In this document: positions 27,582 to 37,293 of the stretch, one piece after another
Layout of the letters: the number at the start of each line of letters is the position of its first letter
Numbering within the stretch: position 1 is the first letter of the stretch
Source of the DNA: Stutzerimonas stutzeri
Lineage (GTDB): Bacteria > Pseudomonadota > Gammaproteobacteria > Pseudomonadales > Pseudomonadaceae
NCBI RefSeq assembly: GCF_038561965.1
Contig: NZ_CP139348.1
Span: forward strand, 2,976,001 to 3,040,000
Reading direction: 5' to 3'
DNA length: 64,000 nucleotides
The notes under the pieces: generated by a model
Seen by the model: the letters and a program-made list of their open reading frames with translations, nothing else
Databases searched by the model: none
Told to the model about the DNA's origin: nothing
Translations under genes and position numbers: made by a program

Positions 27582-29198
27582 CTACTCGATCAAGGTCATT
27601 TTCAACGGGCCATGGCCCACCGGCTGGTAGTACGGGCGCGCCCGAGCGCGCGCAGTGCCGATCGCACCTTCGGTTCCGCCGCCCTGGTCGGGCCACCATG
27701 CGGGCTCGCTAGCACCGGCACTGCCGGGCTGCACAACCTCATAGACATAGCCGTTAGCCAGGGCGGGGCGGATGCGGTCCCCCACGTTGAGCGACGCACC
27801 CGACTGGAAGATCACGCCGGGGAAATCAGCGGCGAAGGCGAACACATCGCCGCCACCGTAGATGTCCGTCTCCAGCCGAAATCCGCCAACGCCATCCGAG
27901 AACGTGTTGCCCATCGCCACATAGGTATTGCCGCGCCGCTCGAACGCCACCACCTCGCAGTTCGCCAGCGCTTGCCGCGCGCCCGTCATGGGGTGGATCT
28001 CCTCGACAACGCCGTCGAGGTAGGCGGGGTCACCCGTTACGACAGGGCCACCGCCGCCAGCGGAGTTGTCGAGCAAAACCGTTTGCGTGACACCATTCAT
28101 AAGCACGGACCGGCGTTTTGATGCGACAGCCGTGTAACATGGGCGGGGCGAGAAAACGATGCCGTCTATCGTCACAGGCTGTTCGTTGAAAACGACGCCC
28201 GTCAGGCTCGTGATCCGGCCACTCGAAGCTGCCTTATAGACGAAGCCGTTTTCCGATGGCGGTAGATAAAGCGCCCCTTCGCTAATGGCCTTGTCGTTGC
28301 GCAACGCATCAGCAGCGAGATCCTCGCTTGCGTACACGGTGAACGAACTCCACTTGCGAATTCTCGCGCCGTACTGAGCAAGACCTGTTGCGTCCGTTTC
28401 ACCCAGATACCGAAATTGGCGTTCATTCTCCAGCCAAAGCCTTCGACTGACCGCACTACCGCTGGCGACAGTCTGCAGAGTCAGCGCAACAAGCTCCGAC
28501 TGCCAAGGCACCATTTCCAGTCCGCTTGTCCACCATCCATTGTCCGAGAATGCTGAACTGGTCAGCGCATCCAAACTCGCCAAGGTCAGGGCCTCGGTCC
28601 GCTTGATGAACCCTCCGTTGACATTCGTAGCACTAGCGACCTTGACGTAGCACTGTTTGGCCGTCACACCGATGAGGAAGCTGTTGATGAAGTAAAAGAC
28701 GTCTGATGTTGGATTCTTCTCCCTAAACACCAGCGCCCGCGTTACATCTCTTGGGATAAGAAATGGAGTCGCCGCGTCCGAGTAGAGCAGCTGCGTGGAC
28801 GGCGAAAACGTGGTCGCCACATCAACATAGGTCGCTACGTCGGTCAGTGAACATCGATAATAGAAGTAATTGGTATAGCTACCGAATATTGACAACGAAA
28901 CGTGAATCTTGAAGTTCTTGAAGTGAATGCCAGCGAACAAGCACGACGCGTTTGATGTCCCCTGCGAACCTGCAAATCGGATGGTGAAGCCATTACCATC
29001 AATCACCTTGGGCGCATACGTCGCGCCCACAACCGTCGTGATAGTGCTGATCCCCCAATAGCCCCCAGCCGTTGCCTCAATGTCAGACGCAACCCGGTAA
29101 AAACCCGACTCGCTGGCAGTGCGTATCACCGCATTAAATTCGCCAGCGGTAGTGATCAACCACGGATCGCTCTCGATTCCACTACCAGCAAGTGCCAT
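27582..29198 (-). CDS. Probable tail fibre/adhesin with beta-helix N-terminus
   Basis: 538 aa. The N-terminus (GIESDPWLITTAGEFNAVIR) resembles right-handed beta-helix adhesins that begin with 'xxDPYLIxTxxEFNA'. The N-terminal half is visibly richer in A+T than adjoining tail genes, while the C-terminal 170 residues return to local composition. This suggests a swapped host-range module joined to a conserved attachment part. It overlaps its upstream neighbour by one base. Confidence 0.65.
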   Translation of the reverse strand: MALAGSGIESDPWLITTAGEFNAVIRTASESGFYRVASDIEATAGGYWGISTITTVVGATYAPKVIDGNGFTIRFAGSQGTSNASCLFAGIHFKNFKIHVSLSIFGSYTNYFYYRCSLTDVATYVDVATTFSPSTQLLYSDAATPFLIPRDVTRALVFREKNPTSDVFYFINSFLIGVTAKQCYVKVASATNVNGGFIKRTEALTLASLDALTSSAFSDNGWWTSGLEMVPWQSELVALTLQTVASGSAVSRRLWLENERQFRYLGETDATGLAQYGARIRKWSSFTVYASEDLAADALRNDKAISEGALYLPPSENGFVYKAASSGRITSLTGVVFNEQPVTIDGIVFSPRPCYTAVASKRRSVLMNGVTQTVLLDNSAGGGGPVVTGDPAYLDGVVEEIHPMTGARQALANCEVVAFERRGNTYVAMGNTFSDGVGGFRLETDIYGGGDVFAFAADFPGVIFQSGASLNVGDRIRPALANGYVYEVVQPGSAGASEPAWWPDQGGGTEGAIGTARARARPYYQPVGHGPLKMTLIE

Positions 29199-30739
29199 TA
29201 GTCTGCATCCCCTCTAACCTGCAACTTGAACGTGTCGTCTTCCACCGTGCCCTGCCCCGCCAGGATCGTGCGGACGATCCACATTGGCCCCAGGCAGCTC
29301 TCGGTGTTGAAGCGGATGGCGTTGCCAGCCGCCCAGCCGCTACCCCAGCCGTTGGCCGGGATGGTGAAGTACGGCGTGCCGGTGGCCGGGTTGATTGGCG
29401 AGCAATCGGCGCCCGTTGTGCCATTGGCGATGATGCCTAGCTGCTGCTCGACCACCTGGTAAGCGGTAGTGCCGGTAAACACCAGCGCCCACTTGCCACT
29501 GATTGCGCCCATGTTCGTGATGACGGGCGGGTAGTTGAGCGAGTCGAACTGCGCGGTCGTGCTGTCGCCCTGGCGCACGTCGGTCCAATTGGGCGCGCCA
29601 GTGTTCCAGGTCTTCTGCGTGAACCAGCTCCAGATCCGCGCCTGCATGTCGCCCCAGGTCAACGCACTGCTGACCAGTGCCTGATCGGCCGGCAAGTCCC
29701 ATGGCATCGGGCTGTTGATGCCGACCACGCCGGTTATCTGCACATCGGTACACACCGTCATGTGCTCGACCCGATCGTGAACGGTCAGCGGCTGCTGCAG
29801 CGGGGCGCCCTCGGCCGTTTCCAGCACCAGAGGATTGGCAAACGTCACCCTTCCGAGCCTCAGTTCGACGCTGTACTGCTGCGGGTTGAGCTTCGCGCCG
29901 TTTGCGTCGCGTACCGTGATGTCCGCTTGGTGGTCACGGCTCAAGCCCACCACCTGCCCAGCGACCGGCGTGCCGATCTCAGTCCTTGCAGCGTGATGCA
30001 CAACCAGCACCTCGCCCTCGCGGAAGATCGGCACCCGCCCGTCGGCAGGGAGCCGCACCGGATCGAGCCCCAGCAGGTCGGCGGACATTGGCAGGCTGGA
30101 CTGCAGCACTGCGTTGTAGCGCAGCAGCGAGGCGATGACCGGCACGTCGCTCGCACCGCTGATATCGGCCGGGTTGCTGGTAAAGCGCAGCCGGGCGATG
30201 CCGGTCTGGATATCAACCGTGCCGTAGATCACCGGCCCGTTTAGCGAGCCGTTGAGGTCCGCGGTGGCGGTCGCGATCTGCGCATTGTCAGCTCGCACCG
30301 CCGTAATCTGCAGGCTCGCCGGCCTCAGCGGCGCACCGGGCGTACGGAATGTGACACCTGTTACGGAGAAGCCGCCTGAGGTCGTCAAGCACGCCCGGAC
30401 ATCCACAGCCGGCGCTACGCCCGCGGGATAGCTACGCAAGGTGGCCTCCCCCGCCGCGTAGTCGACCGTGCCGACTGCCTCTCCCGCGTTGGTAGCGGAG
30501 CTGATGTTGCGAAACAGAACGCCGTCCCGATCGATGTAGGACTGGCCGCCCCAATGAATGACCAGCGACCCGGGCACGATCGGGTCAAGCGTTGTCGGCA
30601 GCAGATCCAGCACGACTGGAGGCGCGGGCGTCGCATCTGTCTGCGCGCCGTAGACCATGCTAGCCGACTGCGCGCGCACGGTCAGCCCACCCGCCATCTG
30701 CTCCTGCAGGGTCACGGTATTGCTAATTACTCGGCTCAT
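29198..30739 (-). CDS. Tail structural protein
   Basis: 513 aa, beta-rich; contains segments of the type VDYAAGEATLRSY and VDIQTGIARLRF that also occur in the next upstream gene. A tail-tip or distal-tail role is inferred from order. Separated by 7 nt from 30747. Confidence 0.7.
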   Translation of the reverse strand: MSRVISNTVTLQEQMAGGLTVRAQSASMVYGAQTDATPAPPVVLDLLPTTLDPIVPGSLVIHWGGQSYIDRDGVLFRNISSATNAGEAVGTVDYAAGEATLRSYPAGVAPAVDVRACLTTSGGFSVTGVTFRTPGAPLRPASLQITAVRADNAQIATATADLNGSLNGPVIYGTVDIQTGIARLRFTSNPADISGASDVPVIASLLRYNAVLQSSLPMSADLLGLDPVRLPADGRVPIFREGEVLVVHHAARTEIGTPVAGQVVGLSRDHQADITVRDANGAKLNPQQYSVELRLGRVTFANPLVLETAEGAPLQQPLTVHDRVEHMTVCTDVQITGVVGINSPMPWDLPADQALVSSALTWGDMQARIWSWFTQKTWNTGAPNWTDVRQGDSTTAQFDSLNYPPVITNMGAISGKWALVFTGTTAYQVVEQQLGIIANGTTGADCSPINPATGTPYFTIPANGWGSGWAAGNAIRFNTESCLGPMWIVRTILAGQGTVEDDTFKLQVRGDAD

Positions 30740-30746
30740 AGCGTCC

Positions 30747-32738
30747 TCAACTGGCGCTGTGGTAGACAGGTATGTAGGTGCGGGTGGTGTAGCTGTAGGG
30801 CGATTCAGCCTTCAGCGTGTACGCACCGGTCTGGTAGTCGATAGTTCCGGCGAAATCGATCCAGCCGCCGCTGCCGTTATCCGAGGCGGACCGAGCCAGC
30901 ACCGTGTCGTCGCTGTAGGCGCCACCCACACCAGGCGCGCGCGCCTGCCGCGTTACCTGCCAGCTCGCCTGAACACTGCCCGGTTTCAGCGGCGCCCCAG
31001 GAATGGTCCCGCTGATCATGCCGCCCGCATCGGGCGAGGCCGGCAGCGGCGTGGTCGTCACGGCGCCCTGTTGGTAGCTGTAGGTGATCGCGCTGCCGCT
31101 ATCAGGCGTCTGGCTCAACTCCATGCTGATCTCGCCGGTGGCATACACCACCACCCCACCGCCATGCCCCGTCAGCGTGCCGTTGCCCTGGTCGGTCAAC
31201 GTCCGGTCTATCCCACCTGATCGGTAGGTGACCACCAACGAACCCGGCAGCACCCCATCATGTGGCAGGCGGTGACGGATCTGCGCCTTGGCACCAACCA
31301 CAATGCCGATGTGCTGGGTTGTCTCGTCCGCGATGGCGACGATGTAGCTGTAGATGACGCTCGACCCAACATCAGGCAATGCTTCCAGGCTGAGCGATGC
31401 ACCGCCGGTGGCATAGTCGACCGTGCCGGTTCCATTACCCACCAGCGTGCCGGCACCGTCGTCGCGCAACTCGTACCACTTACCCAGCGCCATGAAGCTC
31501 ACCGTGAGCGTGCCCGGTCGCGGCTTCGCCTCGGCCAGGTTGAGCGTGTAGGCATAGCCTCGGGTACCGAGCGTGATGCGGATCTCGCCAGTGACCGTCT
31601 GCCCTGTCAGCGAGGCGGCCGGAACGTACGTGCCCGCCGCGCTGCCGACATACACCGTGGCTCGGTAGGCGGTCAGCTGGCCGGTTTCGTAGTCGATGGC
31701 GATCTTGGTGAAACCGGCGCTGCCGCTCTGCACCTTGAGTTCGCCAAGGCTGTTGTCCTGATACACGCCCCCGGCGATCGTCAGCTGCACGCTGCCGGGC
31801 GCGGCACCAGTGCCCAAGAATGCGCGGCTCTGGCCGCTGCCGGCCGATACAAACTCAAGCGTCACCGCGCGAGCTGGTCCCGACGCGACCTGGTACCGGC
31901 GCCGGTAGCCGCCCGGCTGGTCAATCAATGGCACCTCTTTTACCGCGCTCGGTACCAGAGGCGCATAGACGGACTTCGTCTGCAGCGACAGGTCGCCCTG
32001 GGAACAGGCCACCGCTAGCGGGCTGATGCCGTAGTAGCGAGCCGCATCCGCCACCTGCGTACTCAGCACCTGCGACTTGGCCGCACCGCCGATGCCGGTG
32101 GCCGTCGTGCCGGCCGGTGTCGCCTGCCCGCCAGGGAAGGTCGACAGCAGCGGCGAGCTGATGATGATATCGATACGGCGGCGGGTGAAGTTGGTGAAGT
32201 TGCCGTTGCCGTAGTCGTGCACGAACTCCTCGAGGCGCTGCTCGATCGCCGCACAGCGGATGTATTGGGTGGTGGCTCCCGATACCAACTGAAACACGTC
32301 GCCCACCTCAGGCACGCGCTGCTCTTCACGCTGAATGCAGGCAATCGCGCGCTGCCCTGCCATCTGGTTGCCCAGCAGTTCGAACGGCGCCACCAGGGCC
32401 GGCACAACATAGCTTTCGATAGCAGCCCGGGCGGCAGAGCGGGTGTCTGTCTGGCTGTTGGTTTTGAACAGCAGCACGCTCACACGCGGGTCGCCGGGCC
32501 GCTCGGTGACGATGGCATGGGCGCCCAGGTACGGGTCATTGTTCTGCGTCATCACGCCGGCAAATGCCTTGCGCAGGTTGATACGGCCCAGCGTCCGATC
32601 AAGGCGAGAGATATCAGGGAACAGGTTGTTCTCCTGCCCATCGATCACGGCCTGGCCGGTGGCTCGACCGCCGCCGTCGGTTTCGTCGGTGAGGCGTTGA
32701 GACTTGAGCAGCTTTACGTCGTCGACGTTGATCGTCAT
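30747..32738 (-). CDS. Tail structural protein with internal repeats
   Basis: 663 aa. At least four internal copies of a beta-type motif are visible: IDYETGQLTAY, VDYATGGASLSLEALPDVG, VVYATGEISMELSQTPDSG and IDYQTGAYTLKAE, each followed by a Ser/Tyr-rich strand. It is probably a row of similar beta-sandwich domains. It follows a leftward terminator at 32756-32778, so its expression may be set separately from the tape-measure part of the operon. Confidence 0.7.
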   Translation of the reverse strand: MTINVDDVKLLKSQRLTDETDGGGRATGQAVIDGQENNLFPDISRLDRTLGRINLRKAFAGVMTQNNDPYLGAHAIVTERPGDPRVSVLLFKTNSQTDTRSAARAAIESYVVPALVAPFELLGNQMAGQRAIACIQREEQRVPEVGDVFQLVSGATTQYIRCAAIEQRLEEFVHDYGNGNFTNFTRRRIDIIISSPLLSTFPGGQATPAGTTATGIGGAAKSQVLSTQVADAARYYGISPLAVACSQGDLSLQTKSVYAPLVPSAVKEVPLIDQPGGYRRRYQVASGPARAVTLEFVSAGSGQSRAFLGTGAAPGSVQLTIAGGVYQDNSLGELKVQSGSAGFTKIAIDYETGQLTAYRATVYVGSAAGTYVPAASLTGQTVTGEIRITLGTRGYAYTLNLAEAKPRPGTLTVSFMALGKWYELRDDGAGTLVGNGTGTVDYATGGASLSLEALPDVGSSVIYSYIVAIADETTQHIGIVVGAKAQIRHRLPHDGVLPGSLVVTYRSGGIDRTLTDQGNGTLTGHGGGVVVYATGEISMELSQTPDSGSAITYSYQQGAVTTTPLPASPDAGGMISGTIPGAPLKPGSVQASWQVTRQARAPGVGGAYSDDTVLARSASDNGSGGWIDFAGTIDYQTGAYTLKAESPYSYTTRTYIPVYHSAS

Positions 32739-32755
32739 GCCAATCTCCAGGCATT

Positions 32756-32778
32756 AAAAAGCCCGCACGGGGGCGGGC
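32756..32778 (-). terminator. Intrinsic terminator inside the tail operon
   Basis: On the minus strand a GCCCGC/GCGGGC stem is followed by five Ts. It lies between the 135-aa tail gene and the 663-aa tail gene, where full late transcription would need antitermination. Confidence 0.65.
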
Positions 32779-32780
32779 TA

Positions 32781-33188
32781 TCAGGGTTCGGTCAGAGGGT
32801 TCGGTGGCGGCGCCACGGTGATCAGGCGAATGTCCACTTCGTAGAGCCAGTCGGCGCTAGGGTTTACTTGGCGAAACAGCGGCTTCGCCACGAGCGGTGC
32901 GCCTTCGACCCGGTTGAAGATCACATGAAATTCACGGCCATCCGGCAACCGCAACGGCATCACCCGCCCCGGCTGGTCACGCAGGATCTCCAGCTGCCGA
33001 ACCACCGACAGCGGCGTCCAGACCCCACCGTTGCTCTGCAGCGTGATGGGCCGCCCATGCACCTTGACGCCCTCCTGCACGAGCAACGCCCCGGTAATGC
33101 TGCGCTCCTGCTCCTGCGCAATCGCGTCCCACTCGAACTCATCCACCCATTCGAACTGGTCATCTAGATCAATGGTATTGAGGATCAT
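32781..33188 (-). CDS. Small tail protein
   Basis: 135 aa, not firmly matched. It begins LNTIDLDDQFEWVDEFEW and has a central beta region (GREFHVIFNRVEG). It is immediately downstream of the tape-measure gene (0-nt gap), the place of distal-tail proteins in siphoviruses. Confidence 0.7.
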   Translation of the reverse strand: MILNTIDLDDQFEWVDEFEWDAIAQEQERSITGALLVQEGVKVHGRPITLQSNGGVWTPLSVVRQLEILRDQPGRVMPLRLPDGREFHVIFNRVEGAPLVAKPLFRQVNPSADWLYEVDIRLITVAPPPNPLTEP

Positions 33189-36100
33189 CTATCGGCTCCT
33201 GAGCCCGGCGCTCTCGAGGATGCCGAGCAGCCTGGTTTCGTCCGTGTCGCTTTGCAGGCCCACCTCGACCGACTGGCCACGCGTGGTTTCCAGTCGAATG
33301 ATTTTCGGCGGCTGCTGAGGCTGGACCGGCACGGGCGCGGCCTTGGTCACCTGTTCGGCCGCCTTCTGCTGCGCATCCTGCATGCGCTTGCGAGACGACT
33401 CGCGTTCGATCTCGTCCAGCGTGCGCAAGGCCGCCTGCAGGTTGGCCACAGCAGATCCATCGCCGGACTGGCGGGCCTCTGCCTGCTGCGCCTGCAGATC
33501 GCGACGCCGGCTGGCATAACGGGCCTTCTCGATCTCCTCCTCGGTACCCTTGAGCTGCAGCAGTTCCATTCGCAGGCCGTCGAGCGTGCTGCGGGTGGAG
33601 TCGCCCATCTGCCGCATCTTCTGGTTGGCCGCCTCGATAGCCGACTCCAAGCCGGACAGATCCGACTCGTCGAGCAGGTCGAGGTTGCGGCGCGCACTTG
33701 CAGCCGAACGGGCGAATGCCTCGGTGGACATCGTGCCGCTTTCGTAGCTCTGCATCAGGCTCTGCAATGCCCGCTTCTGCTCCAGATAGCTGACCTTGAC
33801 CTGCTCGGAACGGACGAAGGTTTCCATCATCCAGCGACCGAAGCCACTGGCACGGCTGCCTTCGAGATCGAGAGCGCCTTGCAACTCCAGGGCGCGGTCC
33901 TTCGCCTTCTGTAGTGACTCCGCCGTTTTGTCGAGGCTGCTGGTGTCGATGCCGGTATCGGCTTTCTTGATGCCCTGCAGCGCATCGAAGGCATCTAAGG
34001 CCGCGGCGCTCAGCTCAGCAAGCGGCATGCGCGAGCGGTTGAGCACTTCCTCGAAGAAGTTCATGCCGCTGGCAGCTTGCTCGGCACCTTCACCTACACT
34101 TCCGAGGCTTCGACGGGCCGCCTCTGTCGCTTCGCCCATTGCCTTGCGCTGGTCGGCCAGCCCCTTCACTGCCTTTTCAGTGGCGGGTTTCACCTCTGCG
34201 ATCCGCTGGTTGAGTGCCTCCTGCGCCTTGGCGAACTCTTCGGCGGTTATCTTGCCGTCGCCATACGCCTTGCGCAGCGCTGACCGCAGCCGGTTGAAAT
34301 CGACTTCGTTGGCCGCACGGCTGATGCCGCCCATGATCGACTTCAGGTTGTCCAGCTCATCGGTGGCCGTATTCGCCGCGCCGCCCAACTCACGCAAGCG
34401 GCGCTGCACAATCGCCGTGGTGCTGGCGAACTGCTGTTGGCTTAGGTCGCCGCGCTGGTACGCTGCAAACAACTCCTCACCCAACTGCCGAAACTGTGCC
34501 GCACCCTCGGCCGCATCGATCTGAGCAAGCGCGCTGTTCATGTCGGTGACGCGCTGCACGACATGCTGGAACTGATCGTCAGCGGCCTGCTTGACGACTT
34601 GTGCCTGTTCAGTCGCCTTCTGCTGCACCTTTTCGTTGAGGAAATCCCAGGCGCCGGCCACCTGACCGAAGTCTGTTTTGGCTTGCTGGGCGTAGCCCAT
34701 ACTCAGTTCACCGAGGAACGTGTACAGCGAGTCGGCCTTTGCGCGCAGATCATCGCTGCCAACCATTTCGGCCAGTTGGCCGACCGCTAGCGCCATTCGG
34801 CCAACGGTCTGTTGCACTGCCAGAACCAAGGCTGCAGCGGCTGAGTTCACCGTACCAGCGAAGGTGTTCCAGACCGTAGTTAGCGTCGCAGTGGCGTACT
34901 GACCTGCCGCGACTGCCTGCTCGATGGCTGGCCCAATCTGAGCGGCCATGCTTGCAGCACGCGCGGCCAGCCCCTCGAAATCGACCGTAGCCAATCGCTC
35001 GACGTATTTCGAAACTGCCTCGGCACCATTAACGAACGCGTCCGACAGACTCTGCGCCAGGCGATCCAACCGGCCATCGTTCGCCATTTCGTCGAGGTGA
35101 TCAGCTAGCTGCTGCAGCTTGCCGCGTACATACTCAAAGGCCCCACTCTCAGCCACTCGGCCAGCGAAGTCTCCGAACTGGTCACCTACTGTCTTCAGCA
35201 GGCCGGCGAAGGTGTTCATCCGCGCCGCTGCTGCCGCGCCACCGTAGGCCTCGGTCAGCATGTCCATGATGATGGCTTGCGCTTCAGCCTTGCGGCCAGT
35301 GGCTTCAAGCTGCTTGAGGAGACGCTTCTGGCCATCCTCGAACTTGAAGCCCTGCCGGCCCAGCGTGGCGATTGCTTCGGACGGCGACTGCAGCGCGCGC
35401 CCTACGATCTCGGCCGACTGCTCGACACTGATACCAAGGCGCTGCTGCTGATCAATCACGATCTGCATCGCGGCCGGGAATTCGCTGGCGACGATGTCGG
35501 TGTAGGACAGCAGGCGAGTTTGACCCGCCAGGATCTCCTCGGTGGTCAGCATCGACGACCGCTTGAAGTCAGCTGCCATGTCCAGCAGCTGCTGCGCCGT
35601 CAGCCCGGCCGCATTGCCCGTTGATGCCAGCGCCGCCTCGAGCTGCGCCAGCGCCTGCTCGTTGTCGCTACCATCAGCGATCACGGCACGAATGCCGTCG
35701 CGCACCAGGTTTAGCCCGCCGCGGACCAGGTTGAAAGCGGCGTTCAGCGAGATGTATGCAGCAGCGAAGGCCAGCACCCGCTTTGCACCATCGCTCAGCG
35801 TCGAGCGGGCTGCGTCGACTCGTGATGTGTGCTCAGCAGTACTTCTCGACGCAGCGGCCTGCTCACGCTGTAGGGCTTTTAGCTCTTCAGCATTCGCGGC
35901 CAGCGCTTTCTTGGCGCCATCGACCTCCGCAGCGAGCCGTGTCTCCTCGTCGGCCAGCTTGTTTGTATCAATACCTGCAGCCTTGGCTGCCGCTTCCTGA
36001 TCGGTCAGCGCGCCGGTCAACGATACGAGCGTACGCCGGGTGCGCGATGCCTCTCGCTCCGCATCCTTGAGAGACTGCTGCAGACCCGCCGCTTCAGGAT

Positions 36101-36362
36101 TTTGGTTCAGGGCATCGCGCAGATCGCTTACCCGCTGCTCGGTATCGATCAACCCCTGCTCTGCCTGCGACATCGCTCGGCGGGTATCCTCGATAACTTT
36201 AACTAGGCCGCGCGCGTCCTTGGCGGAGTCGAGGGCTTTGCCAAGCTCAGTGGCCTCGTCTCGAACTTCGCTTATTGCCTCAGCGGATTGCTTGGCGGCG
36301 GGCGAAAGCTCATCCTTTCCTCTGAGGACAAACTGAATCAGCCGATCTTTGATACCGACCAT
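33189..36362 (-). CDS. Tail tape-measure protein
   Basis: 1057 aa. Long coiled coils and Ala/Gln/Glu/Arg-rich stretches (residues ~20-170 and the last third), with a few hydrophobic segments in the middle (AAYISLNAAFNLVRGGL), define a tape measure. By the usual 0.15 nm per residue rule the tail would be about 150-160 nm. The start is ATG 36362. The gene lies next to a rightward accessory cassette instead of the usual tail chaperones. Confidence 0.9.
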   Translation of the reverse strand: MVGIKDRLIQFVLRGKDELSPAAKQSAEAISEVRDEATELGKALDSAKDARGLVKVIEDTRRAMSQAEQGLIDTEQRVSDLRDALNQNPEAAGLQQSLKDAEREASRTRRTLVSLTGALTDQEAAAKAAGIDTNKLADEETRLAAEVDGAKKALAANAEELKALQREQAAASRSTAEHTSRVDAARSTLSDGAKRVLAFAAAYISLNAAFNLVRGGLNLVRDGIRAVIADGSDNEQALAQLEAALASTGNAAGLTAQQLLDMAADFKRSSMLTTEEILAGQTRLLSYTDIVASEFPAAMQIVIDQQQRLGISVEQSAEIVGRALQSPSEAIATLGRQGFKFEDGQKRLLKQLEATGRKAEAQAIIMDMLTEAYGGAAAAARMNTFAGLLKTVGDQFGDFAGRVAESGAFEYVRGKLQQLADHLDEMANDGRLDRLAQSLSDAFVNGAEAVSKYVERLATVDFEGLAARAASMAAQIGPAIEQAVAAGQYATATLTTVWNTFAGTVNSAAAALVLAVQQTVGRMALAVGQLAEMVGSDDLRAKADSLYTFLGELSMGYAQQAKTDFGQVAGAWDFLNEKVQQKATEQAQVVKQAADDQFQHVVQRVTDMNSALAQIDAAEGAAQFRQLGEELFAAYQRGDLSQQQFASTTAIVQRRLRELGGAANTATDELDNLKSIMGGISRAANEVDFNRLRSALRKAYGDGKITAEEFAKAQEALNQRIAEVKPATEKAVKGLADQRKAMGEATEAARRSLGSVGEGAEQAASGMNFFEEVLNRSRMPLAELSAAALDAFDALQGIKKADTGIDTSSLDKTAESLQKAKDRALELQGALDLEGSRASGFGRWMMETFVRSEQVKVSYLEQKRALQSLMQSYESGTMSTEAFARSAASARRNLDLLDESDLSGLESAIEAANQKMRQMGDSTRSTLDGLRMELLQLKGTEEEIEKARYASRRRDLQAQQAEARQSGDGSAVANLQAALRTLDEIERESSRKRMQDAQQKAAEQVTKAAPVPVQPQQPPKIIRLETTRGQSVEVGLQSDTDETRLLGILESAGLRSR

Positions 36363-36425
36363 GGCGGCTCCATTTGAATGCGGATTGTTTATGCAGTCAT
36401 GTCATTGAAATAACTAAAAACTGAG

Positions 36426-36965
36426 ATGAGAATGGCTATAAACCAAATACTTGAGTACATGCCAACGGCCAGAGAACTACTAGCCCCAGCAGTTGTAGCA
36501 GCAATTTATTGGCTAATTAAAAAAGGCATCTCTTTTATCTCTAATCGCTCAAGCAGCTTCCTTCGAGCGATTCGAGCAAAGGAGCTGAAGAAAGCGAAAG
36601 CAATTCGGAACGATGGGTATGCTGTTCAGCGACAAATAGGAAAAGAAACAGCGTGGTTTGCTGCGTTTATAATGTCCGCAGTACTCTCACTTGGCTTACT
36701 TTCGCTTATAGCGGGAACAGACAAGCCGTTCGCACTCAAGCTGTTTTATTATGTCGTTTATGTTTTGCCCGTACTAGTTGTTGAACTAGCTTGGCTTATA
36801 CAAAACAATTTTGTGAGCGTACTTCTAGAAGAAGCTGCTCGCATTCCAACAAGGCTACACAGAGCGCCAGAGCCTCGAATCCAATCGACCAAGCGAATAA
36901 AAGACCGCGAGAAGCGGCGGCAGCTAATCCGCGAGATTAAAATGAAGCGCTCCCAGGGCCAATGA
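36426..36965 (+). CDS. Membrane protein of an accessory cassette
   Basis: 179 aa, not recognised. Three to four hydrophobic segments (LLAPAVVAAIYWLIKKGISF; WFAAFIMSAVLSLGLLSLIA; LFYYVVYVLPVLVVELAWLI) and a very basic C-terminus (Lys/Arg-rich, ends KMKRSQGQ). It is visibly AT-richer than its neighbours and runs against the tail operon. It is probably an acquired lysogen-expressed gene such as superinfection exclusion. ATGs at 36426 and 36432 are both possible. Confidence 0.65.
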   Translation: MRMAINQILEYMPTARELLAPAVVAAIYWLIKKGISFISNRSSSFLRAIRAKELKKAKAIRNDGYAVQRQIGKETAWFAAFIMSAVLSLGLLSLIAGTDKPFALKLFYYVVYVLPVLVVELAWLIQNNFVSVLLEEAARIPTRLHRAPEPRIQSTKRIKDREKRRQLIREIKMKRSQGQ

Positions 36966-36989
36966 AACCTATGAGAGGGTATTGATATT

Positions 36990-37250
36990 ATGACGAATGC
37001 TGATCGGCGCCGACTTCTACTGGACGCGATGCACGGCGGAGATATAAATAAGAGATTCAGACTAATACTAGCCATCTTGGAACTTTCGAGCGGCACGGTA
37101 ATTGACGGATCACAACTCGCCGACAGGCTAGTCCCGCCACACGCGGAAATCAAAGATGAAGAGTTGGCGATGCTGGAGCAAGCGCTTGATTTTTATGAGA
37201 CGCCGGACGAAGTATGGAATTACATGAGGGTAGTCCTGATCATAATATAG
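36990..37250 (+). CDS. Small soluble protein of the same cassette
   Basis: 86 aa, not recognised. Helical and acidic in the second half (DEELAMLEQALDFYETPDEV). It starts 24 nt after the membrane protein gene, with GAGAGGGTATTGATATT upstream as a weak RBS. It is likely co-transcribed as a two-gene unit that ends at the hairpin near 37267. Confidence 0.6.
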   Translation: MTNADRRRLLLDAMHGGDINKRFRLILAILELSSGTVIDGSQLADRLVPPHAEIKDEELAMLEQALDFYETPDEVWNYMRVVLIII

Positions 37251-37266
37251 CTGCATCCTAGATGAT

Positions 37267-37293
37267 GCCCCGCCGAGCAGCGGGGCGTTCATT
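37267..37293 (+). terminator. Candidate terminator of the accessory cassette
   Basis: A perfect 7-bp stem GCCCCGC/GCGGGGC with a 6-nt loop, then GTTCATTC. The T-tract is poor, so strength is uncertain. It lies between convergent genes and could act in both directions. Confidence 0.5.

Noticed and set aside
32217..33167. 316-aa rightward open frame across tail genes
   Set aside because: It spans two leftward genes and a terminator and shows no protein family features.
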